DNA of 63,151 bases from VFMC01 sp031400715 (GCA_031400715.1 JANNQK010000043.1:1-63151); one strand, 5' to 3'. Counted from the first letter of the stretch, positions 16,587 through 25,493 are shown. The notes: generated by a model not told the origin, from the letters alone. Made by a program: numbers and translations.

Positions 16587-18467
16587 ATGTCCACGACCAC
16601 CAGCCCCCCACCGCTGCCGCCGGCAGTCCTTGCCCAGCGCTATCGCCTGGAGCGTCGTCTCGCGCAAGGCGGCATGGCTGAGGTGTGGCTGGGCACCGAC
16701 TTGTCGCTGTCGCGGCAGGTGGCCATCAAACTGCTCAAACCGAACCTTGCGAGCGACCCTGTGGTCGCAGAACGATTCCGCCGTGAAGCGATCGCTGTCG
16801 CCCAGCTGAACCACCCGAACATCGTCGCGGTGTACGACGCGATCGAAGACAGCGGTCGGCAAGCCGTGGTGATGCAGCTCGTGAACGGCAAGAGCCTCCG
16901 TCAGCTGCTCGACGAGCAGAAGAAGCTCAGCCCTGAGCTCACGATCCACATCGGCTCATGCGTCGCCGGTGCGCTCGATGCTGCCCACCAGGCCGGCATG
17001 GTGCACCGGGATGTCAAGCCGGGCAACATCCTGATCACGCCCGATGGCCGCGTGTTGCTCACCGACTTCGGCATCGCCAAGGGGCTCGAACCGAGCGGCG
17101 ACGACCTCACCAACGACAACATCATGATGGGAACGGCCAAGTACCTCTCACCCGAACAGGTTCGCGGCAAGCGCCTGGACGGTCGTGCTGACCTGTACTC
17201 GCTGGGCCTCGTGCTGTACGAGTGCTTGGCGGGCCGAGTGCCGTTTCTCGGTCAGAACGATGCGGACACCGCGCTTGCCCGCCTCCAGCGCGACCCCACC
17301 GACATCACCCGGCTTCGGCCGACGCTGCCGGCCGGCCTGCCTGAACTGATCCATCGCCTGCTCGCACGCCGACCTGATCAGCGCTATCCCTCGGGGGCGG
17401 CACTGCGCATCGCGCTGAACGAGGTTGCGGCTCGGGCCACCGATGCCACGCTGCCCGACATCACGGCATCCACCAGTGCCCCCCGACCAGCCTCGATCGA
17501 CCCGACGCTGCGCAAGCCGTACGACCAGGCCGGCACCCATCCGATGCCTGCCCGCGATCCACTTCTGCCGTCCGGCGATCGAGGAGGGGCCACCGGTGCC
17601 ACACCGGTCGGTCGCGACGAGCGTCGGTCGACCGGTCAGGTGCCCGTCACGCCGGCGCGCGGCAGCGCGCCGCGCACGACCGGAGGGCGCCCGGCAGGAC
17701 CGCCGGTTCGTGCTGATCGCGACCGCACCCCCACCGGGTCGGCACCGATCTCGCGCCGCCCGAACCGCAAGTTCGAACACCGCCGGGGCCCCTCGCTGAT
17801 CGTGGTCGGTGGTCTGCTCCTGGTGGCGACGATCGTCAGTGCGATCCTGTGGAACACGATCGGCGCCGACAGCGACGGCGGTGAGTTCCCGATTCCTACG
17901 CCGGCCACGATCGACCCGGCCAGCGGGGCCGCAGCACCGGACGGCACGCTCGTCGCCGCGGATGTCGCCGGCGCTGCGCCGCTGCCCGAGTCGACGTCAT
18001 CGAACCCAGCAGACGCGGCCGACCTCAGCGTTCGGACCTACGACCTCGATCCCGTCGATCCCCAGGAGAACGACGATCTGGTCGGCCTCGCGATCGACGG
18101 CGATCTCGCCACATCGTGGAGCACCACGTGCTACGAGAGCAGTCGGCTCGGCGCCGGACCGGTCGGCATCGCGATCACCTTGCCGACACCGACGGCGGGC
18201 CGGCTCGCGGTCGACGTCGCCTCCGAGTCGTGGTCGATCCTGGTGTACACCACCCTGTCGAACGAGATGCCGGCGAGCCTCACCGAGTGGGGTGAGTCGG
18301 TCGCGTCGCAGAGCGACGATGCGCCAGAGCACTTCGAGGTCCCGCTCACCGGACAGGCCAAACACATCGCCGTGCTGTTCACCGAAGTCGGCCCGAGTCG
18401 TGCGTGCACCCCGGGCTTGCCTCACAGCGGCGCGATCGCCGAAGTTCAGTTCACCGCGTCGGCGTGA
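16587..18467 (+). CDS. Receptor-type serine/threonine protein kinase
   Basis: 626 residues. Cytoplasmic kinase domain (19-280): the glycine loop LAQGGMAEVWLG, VAIK with Lys48, catalytic loop HRDVKPGN (140-147), DFG (160-162) and GTAKYLSPEQ; all catalytic residues are present. A proline/arginine-rich juxtamembrane linker (about 290-400) leads to one membrane segment (SLIVVGGLLLVATIVSAILW, 403-422). The extracytoplasmic part (about 475-626) has a discoidin-like pattern, AIDGDLATSWSTTCYES and VQFTA at its end, as in proteins that bind carbohydrate. In mycobacteria a pseudokinase plus similar ectodomain is fused to MurJ at this position; here the kinase is a separate and apparently active protein. 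Confidence 0.92.
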   Translation: MSTTTSPPPLPPAVLAQRYRLERRLAQGGMAEVWLGTDLSLSRQVAIKLLKPNLASDPVVAERFRREAIAVAQLNHPNIVAVYDAIEDSGRQAVVMQLVNGKSLRQLLDEQKKLSPELTIHIGSCVAGALDAAHQAGMVHRDVKPGNILITPDGRVLLTDFGIAKGLEPSGDDLTNDNIMMGTAKYLSPEQVRGKRLDGRADLYSLGLVLYECLAGRVPFLGQNDADTALARLQRDPTDITRLRPTLPAGLPELIHRLLARRPDQRYPSGAALRIALNEVAARATDATLPDITASTSAPRPASIDPTLRKPYDQAGTHPMPARDPLLPSGDRGGATGATPVGRDERRSTGQVPVTPARGSAPRTTGGRPAGPPVRADRDRTPTGSAPISRRPNRKFEHRRGPSLIVVGGLLLVATIVSAILWNTIGADSDGGEFPIPTPATIDPASGAAAPDGTLVAADVAGAAPLPESTSSNPADAADLSVRTYDLDPVDPQENDDLVGLAIDGDLATSWSTTCYESSRLGAGPVGIAITLPTPTAGRLAVDVASESWSILVYTTLSNEMPASLTEWGESVASQSDDAPEHFEVPLTGQAKHIAVLFTEVGPSRACTPGLPHSGAIAEVQFTASA

Positions 18468-18483
18468 CGGGCGGATCAGAGCC

Positions 18484-19143
18484 GTGCACACACCCGACGA
18501 GCACACCCCAGGCGAGCTGGGTGACGGTGACGCTCGGGCCGCGGCGCGCACCCATGAACAGGCGCTGATCGATGCTGCCGTCGGAGGCGACCGAGGTGCG
18601 ATGGACCAGCTCCTTCGCGCCCACTACGACCGGGTCTTCGCCGTGTGCAAGCGGATCACCGGCAACGACGCCGACGCTGCCGACGCCGCCCAGGAGGCGC
18701 TCATCGCCATCGTGCGCGGTCTTCCGAGGTTCGATGGGCGTTCCTCGTTCGGAACCTGGGTGTATCGCATTGCCACCAATGCGAGCCTCGACGAGCTTCG
18801 GCGCCGGCGCCGGCGTCCCACCCTGTCCGACGGCTCGAGCGACTCGCGTTCCGAGAGCGGTGACCGCGATCCACGACTCGCCGATCCCAACAGTGAGCGT
18901 GGCATCGAGTTGATCACCGACCGCGACCAGTTGGACCAGGCCTTGCGACACGTGCCCGAGGAGTTCCGAGTGCCGTTGGTCCTGCGCGACGTGGGCGACC
19001 TCGACTACGCCGAGATCGCCGCCACCCTCGACATCCCGGTCGGTACGGTGAAGAGTCGGATCGCCCGAGGCAGGGCGGCGTTGGCTCAGATCATACGAGC
19101 CGGGAACCACGCCGACCCCGACGAACGTCCAACCCCACGTTGA
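18484..19143 (+). CDS. sigM: ECF RNA polymerase sigma factor, SigM-like
   Basis: 219 residues. Region 2: LLRAHYDRVFAVCKRITGND, then DAADAAQEALIAIVRGLPRF and the -10 recognition helix FGTWVYRIATNASLDELRR. Region 4: LRHVPEEFRVPLVLRDVGDL and the HTH IAATLDIPVGTVKSRIARGR. A charged linker of about 40 residues joins them. Its place beside an anti-sigma-type membrane protein and trxB-trxA matches the sigM locus of mycobacteria, hence the symbol. The GTG at 18484 follows the kinase stop by 16 bp and has a weak ribosome site, suggesting coupling. Confidence 0.9.
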   Translation: MHTPDEHTPGELGDGDARAAARTHEQALIDAAVGGDRGAMDQLLRAHYDRVFAVCKRITGNDADAADAAQEALIAIVRGLPRFDGRSSFGTWVYRIATNASLDELRRRRRRPTLSDGSSDSRSESGDRDPRLADPNSERGIELITDRDQLDQALRHVPEEFRVPLVLRDVGDLDYAEIAATLDIPVGTVKSRIARGRAALAQIIRAGNHADPDERPTPR

Positions 19144-19185
19144 CCCTGCCATGCACTGTCTCCGCACCTCACGCCATCTCCTCCC

Positions 19186-20157
19186 ATGACTGATCCACTC
19201 GACCCCCTGACGCCCGACGACGACCTGCTCGCCGTGAGCGCGCTGCTCGACGGTACCGCCACGCCCGAGGACGAGGCGCGTCTCGCAGCCGACGATGCAC
19301 TGGGCGAACTGCTCGCCACGCTGCGAGCTCAGCGCGGAGCCCTCGCCGACGTCGCCGTCGGGTCCCGCGGTCGTGAGGATGCGTTGGCTGCAGCGCTGAC
19401 TGCGTTCGACGAACTGCACGCACGTGACCTCGGAGCGAGCACCGGCGATGACGTCGATGCGCGGCCTCCCCTCGTACAGGACCCGGAACAGGGCCCGGAA
19501 CAGGGCCCGGAGCCGGCGGCACCCTCGACGAACGTGATCCGATTCGAACGCCGCCGCACTTCGTACCGCCTCCTCACCGGGGTCGCCGCGGCCATCGGCA
19601 TCCTGTTCGTCGGGGCCCTCGTGGCGGGCGGTCTGGGTTCGATGGGAGGCGACGACGAGGAGAACTCGTCCGTGGCGTCCGAGGCTGCGGCGAAGACCGC
19701 CGCACCGGCCGAAGCGTTCGCCGATGACGATCCAGCGACGCCGATGGTCGAGTCCGCGGAAGCCATGGGCGCCGACGTGGCCGCCGGCGGCACCGCATTC
19801 GACAGCAGGTCATCGACTGCGATGGAGACCGAAGGTGCCAGTGAAGCAACGGAGGCGCCCGCCGCAACAGAGGCGCCCGCCGCAACGGAGAACTCGTTCG
19901 ATTCGATCGACGGCGGGGCCGAGGTACAGGTCACGATCAACACACCGCAGCAGTTGCTCGACTACGCCAACACCCAACAGACGGTACTGCCGCTCCCCGG
20001 CCTCGGTCTGCCCTGCGTGACCGAGGGCTTCCAGGCGATCGGGCAAGTGACCTATCAGGGCACTCCCTCCGTGGTGGTACGCGATCCGTCGACAGGTTCC
20101 GTGAGCGTTCTCGACCTCACGGGCACGTGTGCGGTGGTGGTCACCGTCGATCCCTGA
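19186..20157 (+). CDS. Putative membrane anti-sigma factor
   Basis: 323 residues. N-terminal cytoplasmic region (1-125) beginning DDDLLAVSALLDGTATPEDEA, typical of anti-sigma domains though no HxxxCxxC zinc motif is visible. A single membrane segment (LLTGVAAAIGILFVGALVAGG, about 129-149) follows, then an Ala/Glu-rich extracytoplasmic stalk and a small C-terminal domain (about 245-323) with two cysteines, LGLPCVTE and LTGTCAVV, that may form a disulfide. Position right after the ECF sigma gene supports the role. Two tandem duplications (12 bp at 19482-19511 and 18 bp near 19846-19890) encode PEQG and ATEAPA repeats. Confidence 0.75.
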   Translation: MTDPLDPLTPDDDLLAVSALLDGTATPEDEARLAADDALGELLATLRAQRGALADVAVGSRGREDALAAALTAFDELHARDLGASTGDDVDARPPLVQDPEQGPEQGPEPAAPSTNVIRFERRRTSYRLLTGVAAAIGILFVGALVAGGLGSMGGDDEENSSVASEAAAKTAAPAEAFADDDPATPMVESAEAMGADVAAGGTAFDSRSSTAMETEGASEATEAPAATEAPAATENSFDSIDGGAEVQVTINTPQQLLDYANTQQTVLPLPGLGLPCVTEGFQAIGQVTYQGTPSVVVRDPSTGSVSVLDLTGTCAVVVTVDP

Positions 20158-20237
20158 CCTCGCCCGACCTCGCCCGACCGAGGGGCAACCGTGCCGGCAG
20201 ACGTTGCTCAGCACCCGCCCGGTTAGGATGCGCAGCC

Positions 20238-20588
20238 ATGGCCGGCAACCCGCTGAACAACCCCAACTGGGCCCCAGAACTCGCGAACACCGTTGATCGG
20301 TACGTCAGCATGGTTCGCGACAAGGTGACCGGCAAGGCCGTCGTCGCTGTGCGCGGCATCGTCTTCGGCGTCATCGTGGTGTTCACCGGGATCGCTGCGC
20401 TGATGCTGTCGGTGATCATCGGGACCAAGCTCGTGCAACGAGTGGTGAACATCGGCGGTGCCATCGATCGTGACTCGAGCGTGTGGGTGTCGTACATGGT
20501 GATGGGCGGCGTGCTGTTCCTCGCCGGGCTCTTCTGCATGCGCAAGCGCCGCACTCCCGTCGCTGCCGGCAGCCAGGCAGCCAAGTGA
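20238..20588 (+). CDS. Small two-helix membrane protein
   Basis: 116 residues with two clear hydrophobic helices, GIVFGVIVVFTGIAALMLSV (about 40-59) and YMVMGGVLFLAGLFCM (about 86-101), and a Lys/Arg-rich C-terminus. No family recognised. It sits between the anti-sigma gene and trxB and overlaps trxB by GTGA, so it is part of the same transcription unit. The ATG at 20238 is the first start that gives a plausible protein; the preceding 80 bp contain a 10-bp direct duplication. Confidence 0.7.
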   Translation: MAGNPLNNPNWAPELANTVDRYVSMVRDKVTGKAVVAVRGIVFGVIVVFTGIAALMLSVIIGTKLVQRVVNIGGAIDRDSSVWVSYMVMGGVLFLAGLFCMRKRRTPVAAGSQAAK

Positions 20589-21559
20589 CCACATCCACGA
20601 GCTCCCCGGCCGGCGGCATGGTCCGTGAGGTCATCATCATCGGATCTGGACCTGCGGGTCTGACCGCCGCGATCTACACCGCCCGAGCCAACCTCGCTCC
20701 GCTCGTCATCGAGGGCGAACCGTCGAGCACGAGCGATCAGCCGGGTGGACAGCTGATGCTCACGACCGACGTCGAGAACTTCCCTGGTTTCCCCGAAGGG
20801 ATCATGGGCCCGGAACTGATGATGAAGTTCCGTGAGCAGGCCGCCCGGTTCGGGGCCGAGTTCCTGACCGAGAAGGTCACGGCGATCGACTTCAGCGAGC
20901 GTCCGTTCAAGGTGTGGGTGCGCGATCAGCTCCATCTCGCCCACTCGATCATCGTGTCCACGGGCGCCCAGAGCCTGATGCTGGGGTTGGAGAAGGAACC
21001 AGCACTCCTCGGCCATGGGCTGTCCACGTGTGCCACCTGTGACGGCTTCTTCTTCCGTGGTCAGGAGATCGCCGTGGTCGGCGGTGGTGATTCGGCAATC
21101 GAGGAAGCAACGTTCCTCACCAAGTTCGCGTCGAAGGTGTTCCTCATCCATCGCCGTGACAGCTTGCGTGCGTCGAAGATCATGCAGGAGCGGGCGCTGA
21201 ACCACCCGAAGATCGAGATGGTGTGGAACACCGCCGTCGACGACCTCATCGGCGACCAGAAGCTCGAAGGTGTCGAGTTGCGCAACACGGTGACCGGCGA
21301 GAAGTCCACGCTCGCGGTCACGGGTTTGTTCGTCGCCATCGGGCACCGGCCGAACACCGACCTGTTCACAGGCGTGCTCGACATGGAGGACAGCGGGTAT
21401 CTGATCACCAAGGCTGGTTCTTCCTACACCAACATCGACGGCGTGTTCGCATGCGGCGACGTGCAGGATCACACCTACCGCCAAGCGATCACCGCCGCAG
21501 GCTCAGGGTGCATGGCTGCCATCGACGCCGAGCGCTGGCTCGAGGCTCAACACGCCTGA
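20585..21559 (+). CDS. trxB: Thioredoxin-disulfide reductase
   Basis: 324 residues; NADPH-dependent flavoprotein that reduces thioredoxin. FAD loop IIIGSGPAGLTAAIY (17-31), redox-active CATC (Cys149, Cys152 in STCATCDGFFF), NADPH loop VVGGGDSAIEEA, and FAD motif GVFACGDVQD near the end. The GTG at 20585 overlaps the upstream stop by 4 bp; the ATG at 20618 (MVREVIII) is an alternative giving 313 residues. Followed by trxA after 154 bp, as in mycobacterial trxB2-trxC. Confidence 0.97.
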   Translation: MTTSTSSPAGGMVREVIIIGSGPAGLTAAIYTARANLAPLVIEGEPSSTSDQPGGQLMLTTDVENFPGFPEGIMGPELMMKFREQAARFGAEFLTEKVTAIDFSERPFKVWVRDQLHLAHSIIVSTGAQSLMLGLEKEPALLGHGLSTCATCDGFFFRGQEIAVVGGGDSAIEEATFLTKFASKVFLIHRRDSLRASKIMQERALNHPKIEMVWNTAVDDLIGDQKLEGVELRNTVTGEKSTLAVTGLFVAIGHRPNTDLFTGVLDMEDSGYLITKAGSSYTNIDGVFACGDVQDHTYRQAITAAGSGCMAAIDAERWLEAQHA

Positions 21560-21713
21560 GCCACCCCGGCTGAACGACGGGCCGACGGGCCGACCGACAT
21601 CACCCGGAATGCCGAACACCCGACGGCGGTTGTCGCTTGTTACAATTCCGTGTCCACGCTGACCGTCGGTTCCTCACCTCGGCACGTCGCAGGACCTTTC
21701 GAAAGGATCCGCC

Positions 21714-22052
21714 ATGGCAGATGGCATCGTCACGCTCACCACCTCCACCTTCGACGAGACCGTCGCCTCGAGCGATACCCCGATCCTCGTCGACTTCTGG
21801 GCGGAGTGGTGCGGTCCCTGCAAGATGATCGCCCCGATCCTCGGTGAGATCGCTGCGGAGTACGCCGGCAGCCTCACCATCGCCAAGCTGAACGTCGATG
21901 AGAACCCCGACCTCGCGATGCGGTTCAACGTGATGAGCATCCCGACGTTGCTCGTGTTCGACAAGGGCGAAGTGGCGAAGCGCTTGGTGGGAGCAAAGGG
22001 CAAAGGCGCCATGCTCCAGGAGCTCCAGGAATTCCTGCCTCCTTCCCGCTGA
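21714..22052 (+). CDS. trxA: Thioredoxin
   Basis: 112 residues with the WCGPCK active site (Cys33, Cys36), FDETV near the N-terminus and the cis-proline segment SIPTLLVF. It reduces cytoplasmic disulfides and is recycled by the adjacent TrxB. A GAAAGGA ribosome site lies 7 bases before the ATG. The 154-bp gap from trxB contains TACAAT (21641-21646), a possible -10 element, but no matching -35. Its stop codon overlaps the start of the CwlM-like gene. Confidence 0.97.
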   Translation: MADGIVTLTTSTFDETVASSDTPILVDFWAEWCGPCKMIAPILGEIAAEYAGSLTIAKLNVDENPDLAMRFNVMSIPTLLVFDKGEVAKRLVGAKGKGAMLQELQEFLPPSR

Positions 22053-23017
22053 CGTCGGGCCAGCGCGGCGAGGCTGTCCGCGATCTGCAACGCCGGCTTG
22101 CGGCCGCAGGCTTCCCTGCGGGCGCATCTGCACGCATCGGCACGTTCTGCGACGCGACCGAGGCTGCCGTGCGCGCGTTCCAACTCCAGCGTGGTCTCCG
22201 CGTCACCGGCGTGTGCGACGAGGAGTGCTGGAAGGCCCTCGTCGAGGCGAACTGGACCCTCGGCGACCGGTTGCTGCTCCTCACCTCTCCGAACCTGCGC
22301 GGCGATGATGTCGGCGATCTCCAGGCGTCATTGGCGCGTCTGGGATTCGACTGCGGACGGGTCGACGGAATCTTCGGTCCCCTGACCGCCAAGGCCCTCG
22401 ACGACTTCCAATCGAACTGTGGTCTCTCCCATGACGGGGTATGCGGCGCCGAAACGGTCCGCGTCCTGCGTCGTGTCATCGGACAGACAGGTGACGGCCC
22501 GGGCATCGCAGCGGTGCGCGAACGCGAGCGACTGCGGCAGGCGCCCACCTCGCTCGGGTCGTTGCGCATCGTGGTCGGCCAGTTCGGCGGCCTCAGCAGC
22601 ATCACCCGGGCGGTCAGTCGTGAGCTTCGCCTCGCGGGTGCCCACGTGATGTCTCTGGACGAACCCGATGCCGTCGTCCAGGCCAGAACCGCCAACCAGT
22701 TCGGCGCGCATATCTATCTCGGCTTCGAGGCCAGCCTCGCCAGCGACACCGCCGTTCACTTCTACAAGGTGCCCACCTTCGAGTCGGTCGGCGGCAGAAG
22801 CCTCGCGAGCTGCCTCTCGGAGGAACTGGGGGGATTGGGTCTCGTGGTGGCCCCCGCGTGTGGCATGCGCCTGCCGGTGCTGCGCGAAACAAAGATGCCG
22901 GCGGTCCTGGTCACACTCGCTCCGGTGCGGATCGCGGTCGACGCTGCTCCCCGCATGAGTGAACGCGTGGTTCGCTCGGTCCGTCACTGGATGACGGTGT
23001 GTACACGCTTCACCTGA
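22049..23017 (+). CDS. cwlM: CwlM-like protein: two peptidoglycan-binding domains plus inactive amidase domain
   Basis: 322 residues if translation starts at CTG 22049, which overlaps the trxA stop as CTGA. No ATG, GTG or TTG in this frame lies between trxA and the GTG at 22169, and that GTG would remove half of the first peptidoglycan-binding domain (RGEAVRDLQRRLAAAGF, then AAVRAFQLQRGL). A second such domain follows (DVGDLQASLARLGFDCGRVDG). The C-terminal amidase_3-like domain lacks the zinc ligands: VVGQFGG replaces the DPGHGG type motif, LGFEA replaces the SxHxN motif, and KMPAVLVTLA lacks the catalytic Glu. In mycobacteria CwlM is likewise catalytically dead and activates MurA after phosphorylation. 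Order trxB-trxA-cwlM-parB is the same. Confidence 0.8.
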   Translation: MTSGQRGEAVRDLQRRLAAAGFPAGASARIGTFCDATEAAVRAFQLQRGLRVTGVCDEECWKALVEANWTLGDRLLLLTSPNLRGDDVGDLQASLARLGFDCGRVDGIFGPLTAKALDDFQSNCGLSHDGVCGAETVRVLRRVIGQTGDGPGIAAVRERERLRQAPTSLGSLRIVVGQFGGLSSITRAVSRELRLAGAHVMSLDEPDAVVQARTANQFGAHIYLGFEASLASDTAVHFYKVPTFESVGGRSLASCLSEELGGLGLVVAPACGMRLPVLRETKMPAVLVTLAPVRIAVDAAPRMSERVVRSVRHWMTVCTRFT

Positions 23018-23046
23018 GGTTCACAGTTTGCAGCGCTGTCGATGGT

Positions 23047-23055
23047 TTATCCACA
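23047..23055 (+). promoter_or_regulatory. Perfect DnaA box between cwlM and parB
   Basis: TTATCCACA matches the strict DnaA consensus exactly. It lies in the 103-bp gap between the convergent cwlM and parB genes, about 7.5 kb from dnaA. A single box could titrate DnaA or be chance; the same gap shows no hairpin terminator. Confidence 0.5.
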
Positions 23056-23120
23056 GCTTTGTCCCCCGGATGTGCGTAACGCTCACGTCGAACTCGCGCG
23101 TGAGACATCACCTCATGTGG

Positions 23121-24110
23121 TCACTGACCACTCTCAGCGTTCACATCGGAGGCTGCACCGGTGCTCATCAGGTGATACAGGCGCTCGAGATCCTCAAGAT
23201 CTGCGAACTCGATCACGAGCTTGCCGCGCTTTGTCCCCATGCTGACGGCCACCCTGGTGGACAAACAGTCGGCGAGCAGTTCTTCGAGTTCCAACAGCCC
23301 TGGTGGGCGCAGCCGCCGACCGACCGGTCCACCTTGAATGCCTGTGGATGACGGGGCATCGCCGGCCGAATCGTCGCCAAGGTCGGACGTCGCACCGCCG
23401 AGCCCGCTGCTGCGATCACGGACCGCCTCTTCGACGGCACGGACCGACCAACCCTCGGTGACGGCACGGCGTGCGAGCTGTTCCTGGAAGGCTCGATCGG
23501 GTGTACCCAGGAGCGCCTTGGCATGCCCGGCTGACAGACGACCGTCGCCGAGGAGGTGCTGAATCGATGCAGGCAGGGACAACAGGCGCAGGGTGTTGGT
23601 GATCGCCGACCGACTCTTGCCGACGCGTGTCGCCAGGTGCTCGTGGGTGAACTGAAACTCATCGATCAGTTGCTGGTATGCGGCGGCCTCTTCCAGAGGG
23701 GTGAGATCCTGTCGATGAAGGTTCTCGACGAGAGCACGTTCCACCGACCCCCGATCGTCGGTCACCCGAATCACCGCAGGGATCACCGCCAGGCCGGCGC
23801 GACGGGCGGCCCGCCACCGTCGTTCTCCTGCGAGCAGCTCGTAGCCCTCCCCGTTCCGGGACGGGCGTACCAAGATGGGCTGCAACACGCCGAGCTCGCC
23901 GATCGATGATGCCAGATCGCGGAGCGACTCCTCGTCGAAGTGAACCCGCGGTTGGTTGGGGTTCGGAACGATCGAATCGATCGGCAGCTCTTCGAGACGC
24001 GCGACCGTGTCGCTGTTGTCCCCGGCACCGTCCCCCGCCCCGACCTGGACACTGGGGGTGGAGGGGATGAGGGCGCTGAGGCCTTTACCCAATCCGCTCG
24101 GACGAGCCAC
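23121..24110 (-). CDS. parB: Chromosome partitioning protein ParB
   Basis: 329 residues; CTP-dependent DNA clamp that loads at parS and spreads. N-terminus GLGKGLSALIP is the conserved ParA-contact segment. ParB/Spo0J nuclease-like domain with IVPNPNQPRVHFDEESL (48-64), CTP motif GERRWRAAR (95-103) and ENLHRQDLTPLEEAAAY (129-145), then an HTH (HLATRVGKSRSAITNTLRLL, 158-177). The C-terminal dimerisation segment ends RGKLVIEFADLEDLERLYHL. GTG start at 24110 with AAAGGAGG 7 bases upstream. It overlaps the end of parA by 26 bp. Confidence 0.97.
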   Translation of the reverse strand: MARPSGLGKGLSALIPSTPSVQVGAGDGAGDNSDTVARLEELPIDSIVPNPNQPRVHFDEESLRDLASSIGELGVLQPILVRPSRNGEGYELLAGERRWRAARRAGLAVIPAVIRVTDDRGSVERALVENLHRQDLTPLEEAAAYQQLIDEFQFTHEHLATRVGKSRSAITNTLRLLSLPASIQHLLGDGRLSAGHAKALLGTPDRAFQEQLARRAVTEGWSVRAVEEAVRDRSSGLGGATSDLGDDSAGDAPSSTGIQGGPVGRRLRPPGLLELEELLADCLSTRVAVSMGTKRGKLVIEFADLEDLERLYHLMSTGAASDVNAESGQ

Positions 24111-24903
24111 GAATGACCTCCTTTGCAACCTCGCGATATGCGACGGCACCACGTGACGTGGGGTCGAAGGTGATGATCGGCTGCCCGAACGACGGGGCCT
24201 CGGACAACCGGACGGTCCGCGGCACCACCGTTCGGCACACCTTGTCGCCGAAGTGTTCACGTACCTCGCGCACCACTTGATCGGCCAACTTCGTGCGAGC
24301 GTCGTACATCACGCACACGATCGTGCTGACCTCGAGTCGTGGGTTGAGATTGCGTTTCACCAGGTCGACGTTCCGGAGCAGCTGCCCGAGACCCTCGAGT
24401 GCGTAGTACTCGCACTGGATCGGTACCAGAACCTCACTCGCCGCATTCAACCCATTCACGGTGAGGAGCCCCAGCGACGGCGGACAATCGATCAGGACGT
24501 AGTCGTAGTCGTCGAGCACGGCTTCGATCGCTCGTCGAAGCCGATTCTCGCGGCTGAACGCCGGCACCAATTCGATTTCAGCTCCCGCAAGGTCGAGGCT
24601 CGCAGGTGCGACGAAGAGGTTCTTCACGGCCGATGGCTCGACGCAATCCTCCAGCGGCACCTCGTGCATGATCACGTGGTACATCGAGGTCTCGAGCCCG
24701 CGATTTTCGATGCCGAGTCCCGTCGAAGCATTCCCCTGCGGGTCGAGATCGATCACCAGCGTGCGAAATCCCTGTTCGGCAAGACACGCCCCGAGGTTGA
24801 CGGTGGTCGTGGTCTTTCCGACACCGCCCTTCTGGTTGGCAACCGCGATCACCCGAGGCAATGGACGACCAGGGGTCGGATCGCTAGACGCGCTCGGTGA
24901 CAT
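24085..24903 (-). CDS. parA: Chromosome partitioning ATPase ParA
   Basis: 272 residues of the MinD/ParA P-loop family. Deviant Walker A QKGGVGKTTTTVNLG (24-38, signature Lys25 and Lys30), DLDPQGNASTGLG, and the switch segment VLIDCPPSLGLLTVNGL are all intact. It drives ParB-parS segregation on the nucleoid. The ATG at 24903 (MSPSAS) has GAGG 5-6 bases upstream; a longer start at 24939 has no ribosome site. Upstream lies the gene-free parS region, so the parAB promoter should be there. Confidence 0.97.
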   Translation of the reverse strand: MSPSASSDPTPGRPLPRVIAVANQKGGVGKTTTTVNLGACLAEQGFRTLVIDLDPQGNASTGLGIENRGLETSMYHVIMHEVPLEDCVEPSAVKNLFVAPASLDLAGAEIELVPAFSRENRLRRAIEAVLDDYDYVLIDCPPSLGLLTVNGLNAASEVLVPIQCEYYALEGLGQLLRNVDLVKRNLNPRLEVSTIVCVMYDARTKLADQVVREVREHFGDKVCRTVVPRTVRLSEAPSFGQPIITFDPTSRGAVAYREVAKEVIRGSSERIG

Positions 24904-25145
24904 GAAGGCCTCGGCTCCTGGTTCGGCGGACGTCAACATCGGTCTGCGCTCGACCTGGGGGTCTGATCGATCGACCTCCGACCGCGCATGATGTTGCGGG
25001 TGCAGGATAGCAACTTTCGTCGGAGGGATGTGGTACCTCGGTCGGGCCGATGCATCGGAGGCGGTGTCGGGGTGTCGGAGACGCGAGGGGAGCAGAGCGT
25101 CGGGTCGTCACGCAACGATGATGCAGCAGTCCTCCGCATCCGCCA

Positions 25146-25161
25146 TGTTCCACGTGGAACA
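25146..25161. promoter_or_regulatory. parS: parS site 1 (perfect palindrome)
   Basis: TGTTCCACGTGGAACA, a perfect 16-bp palindrome matching the ParB-binding consensus (TGTTTCACGTGAAACA type; TTCCACGTGGAA variants are common in actinobacteria). 243 bp upstream of the parA start. Confidence 0.93.
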
Positions 25162-25477
25162 CTGCCGCGGAATGTCGCTCATGCCTGGCCCCCGACAGGC
25201 CAACCACAGGCGACACCACCGGCAGTTGGCGCCTGCGTGTGACCGATGATGAATACATCATGGCCGGACCATCGATCGGTTCTTTGCTTTTCCCACGTGC
25301 CGACCGACGCTGCGGACGTCGCCACCACCCGCTGCGGCGATGCGCCGACCCAGGCCAGTGGACGGGTCCGCGTGCGGATGACACTGGTCGGGTGGTGACC
25401 TCCATGGTCGCGAGAACCGCGACGTCGGCCGGGCGGCACCCACACCTCGACTCGGCACGTTCGGGCGTCCAATCCGA

Positions 25478-25493
25478 TGTTCCACGTGAAACA
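25478..25493. promoter_or_regulatory. parS: parS site 2
   Basis: TGTTCCACGTGAAACA, the exact form of a classical Bacillus/actinobacterial parS. Confidence 0.93.
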
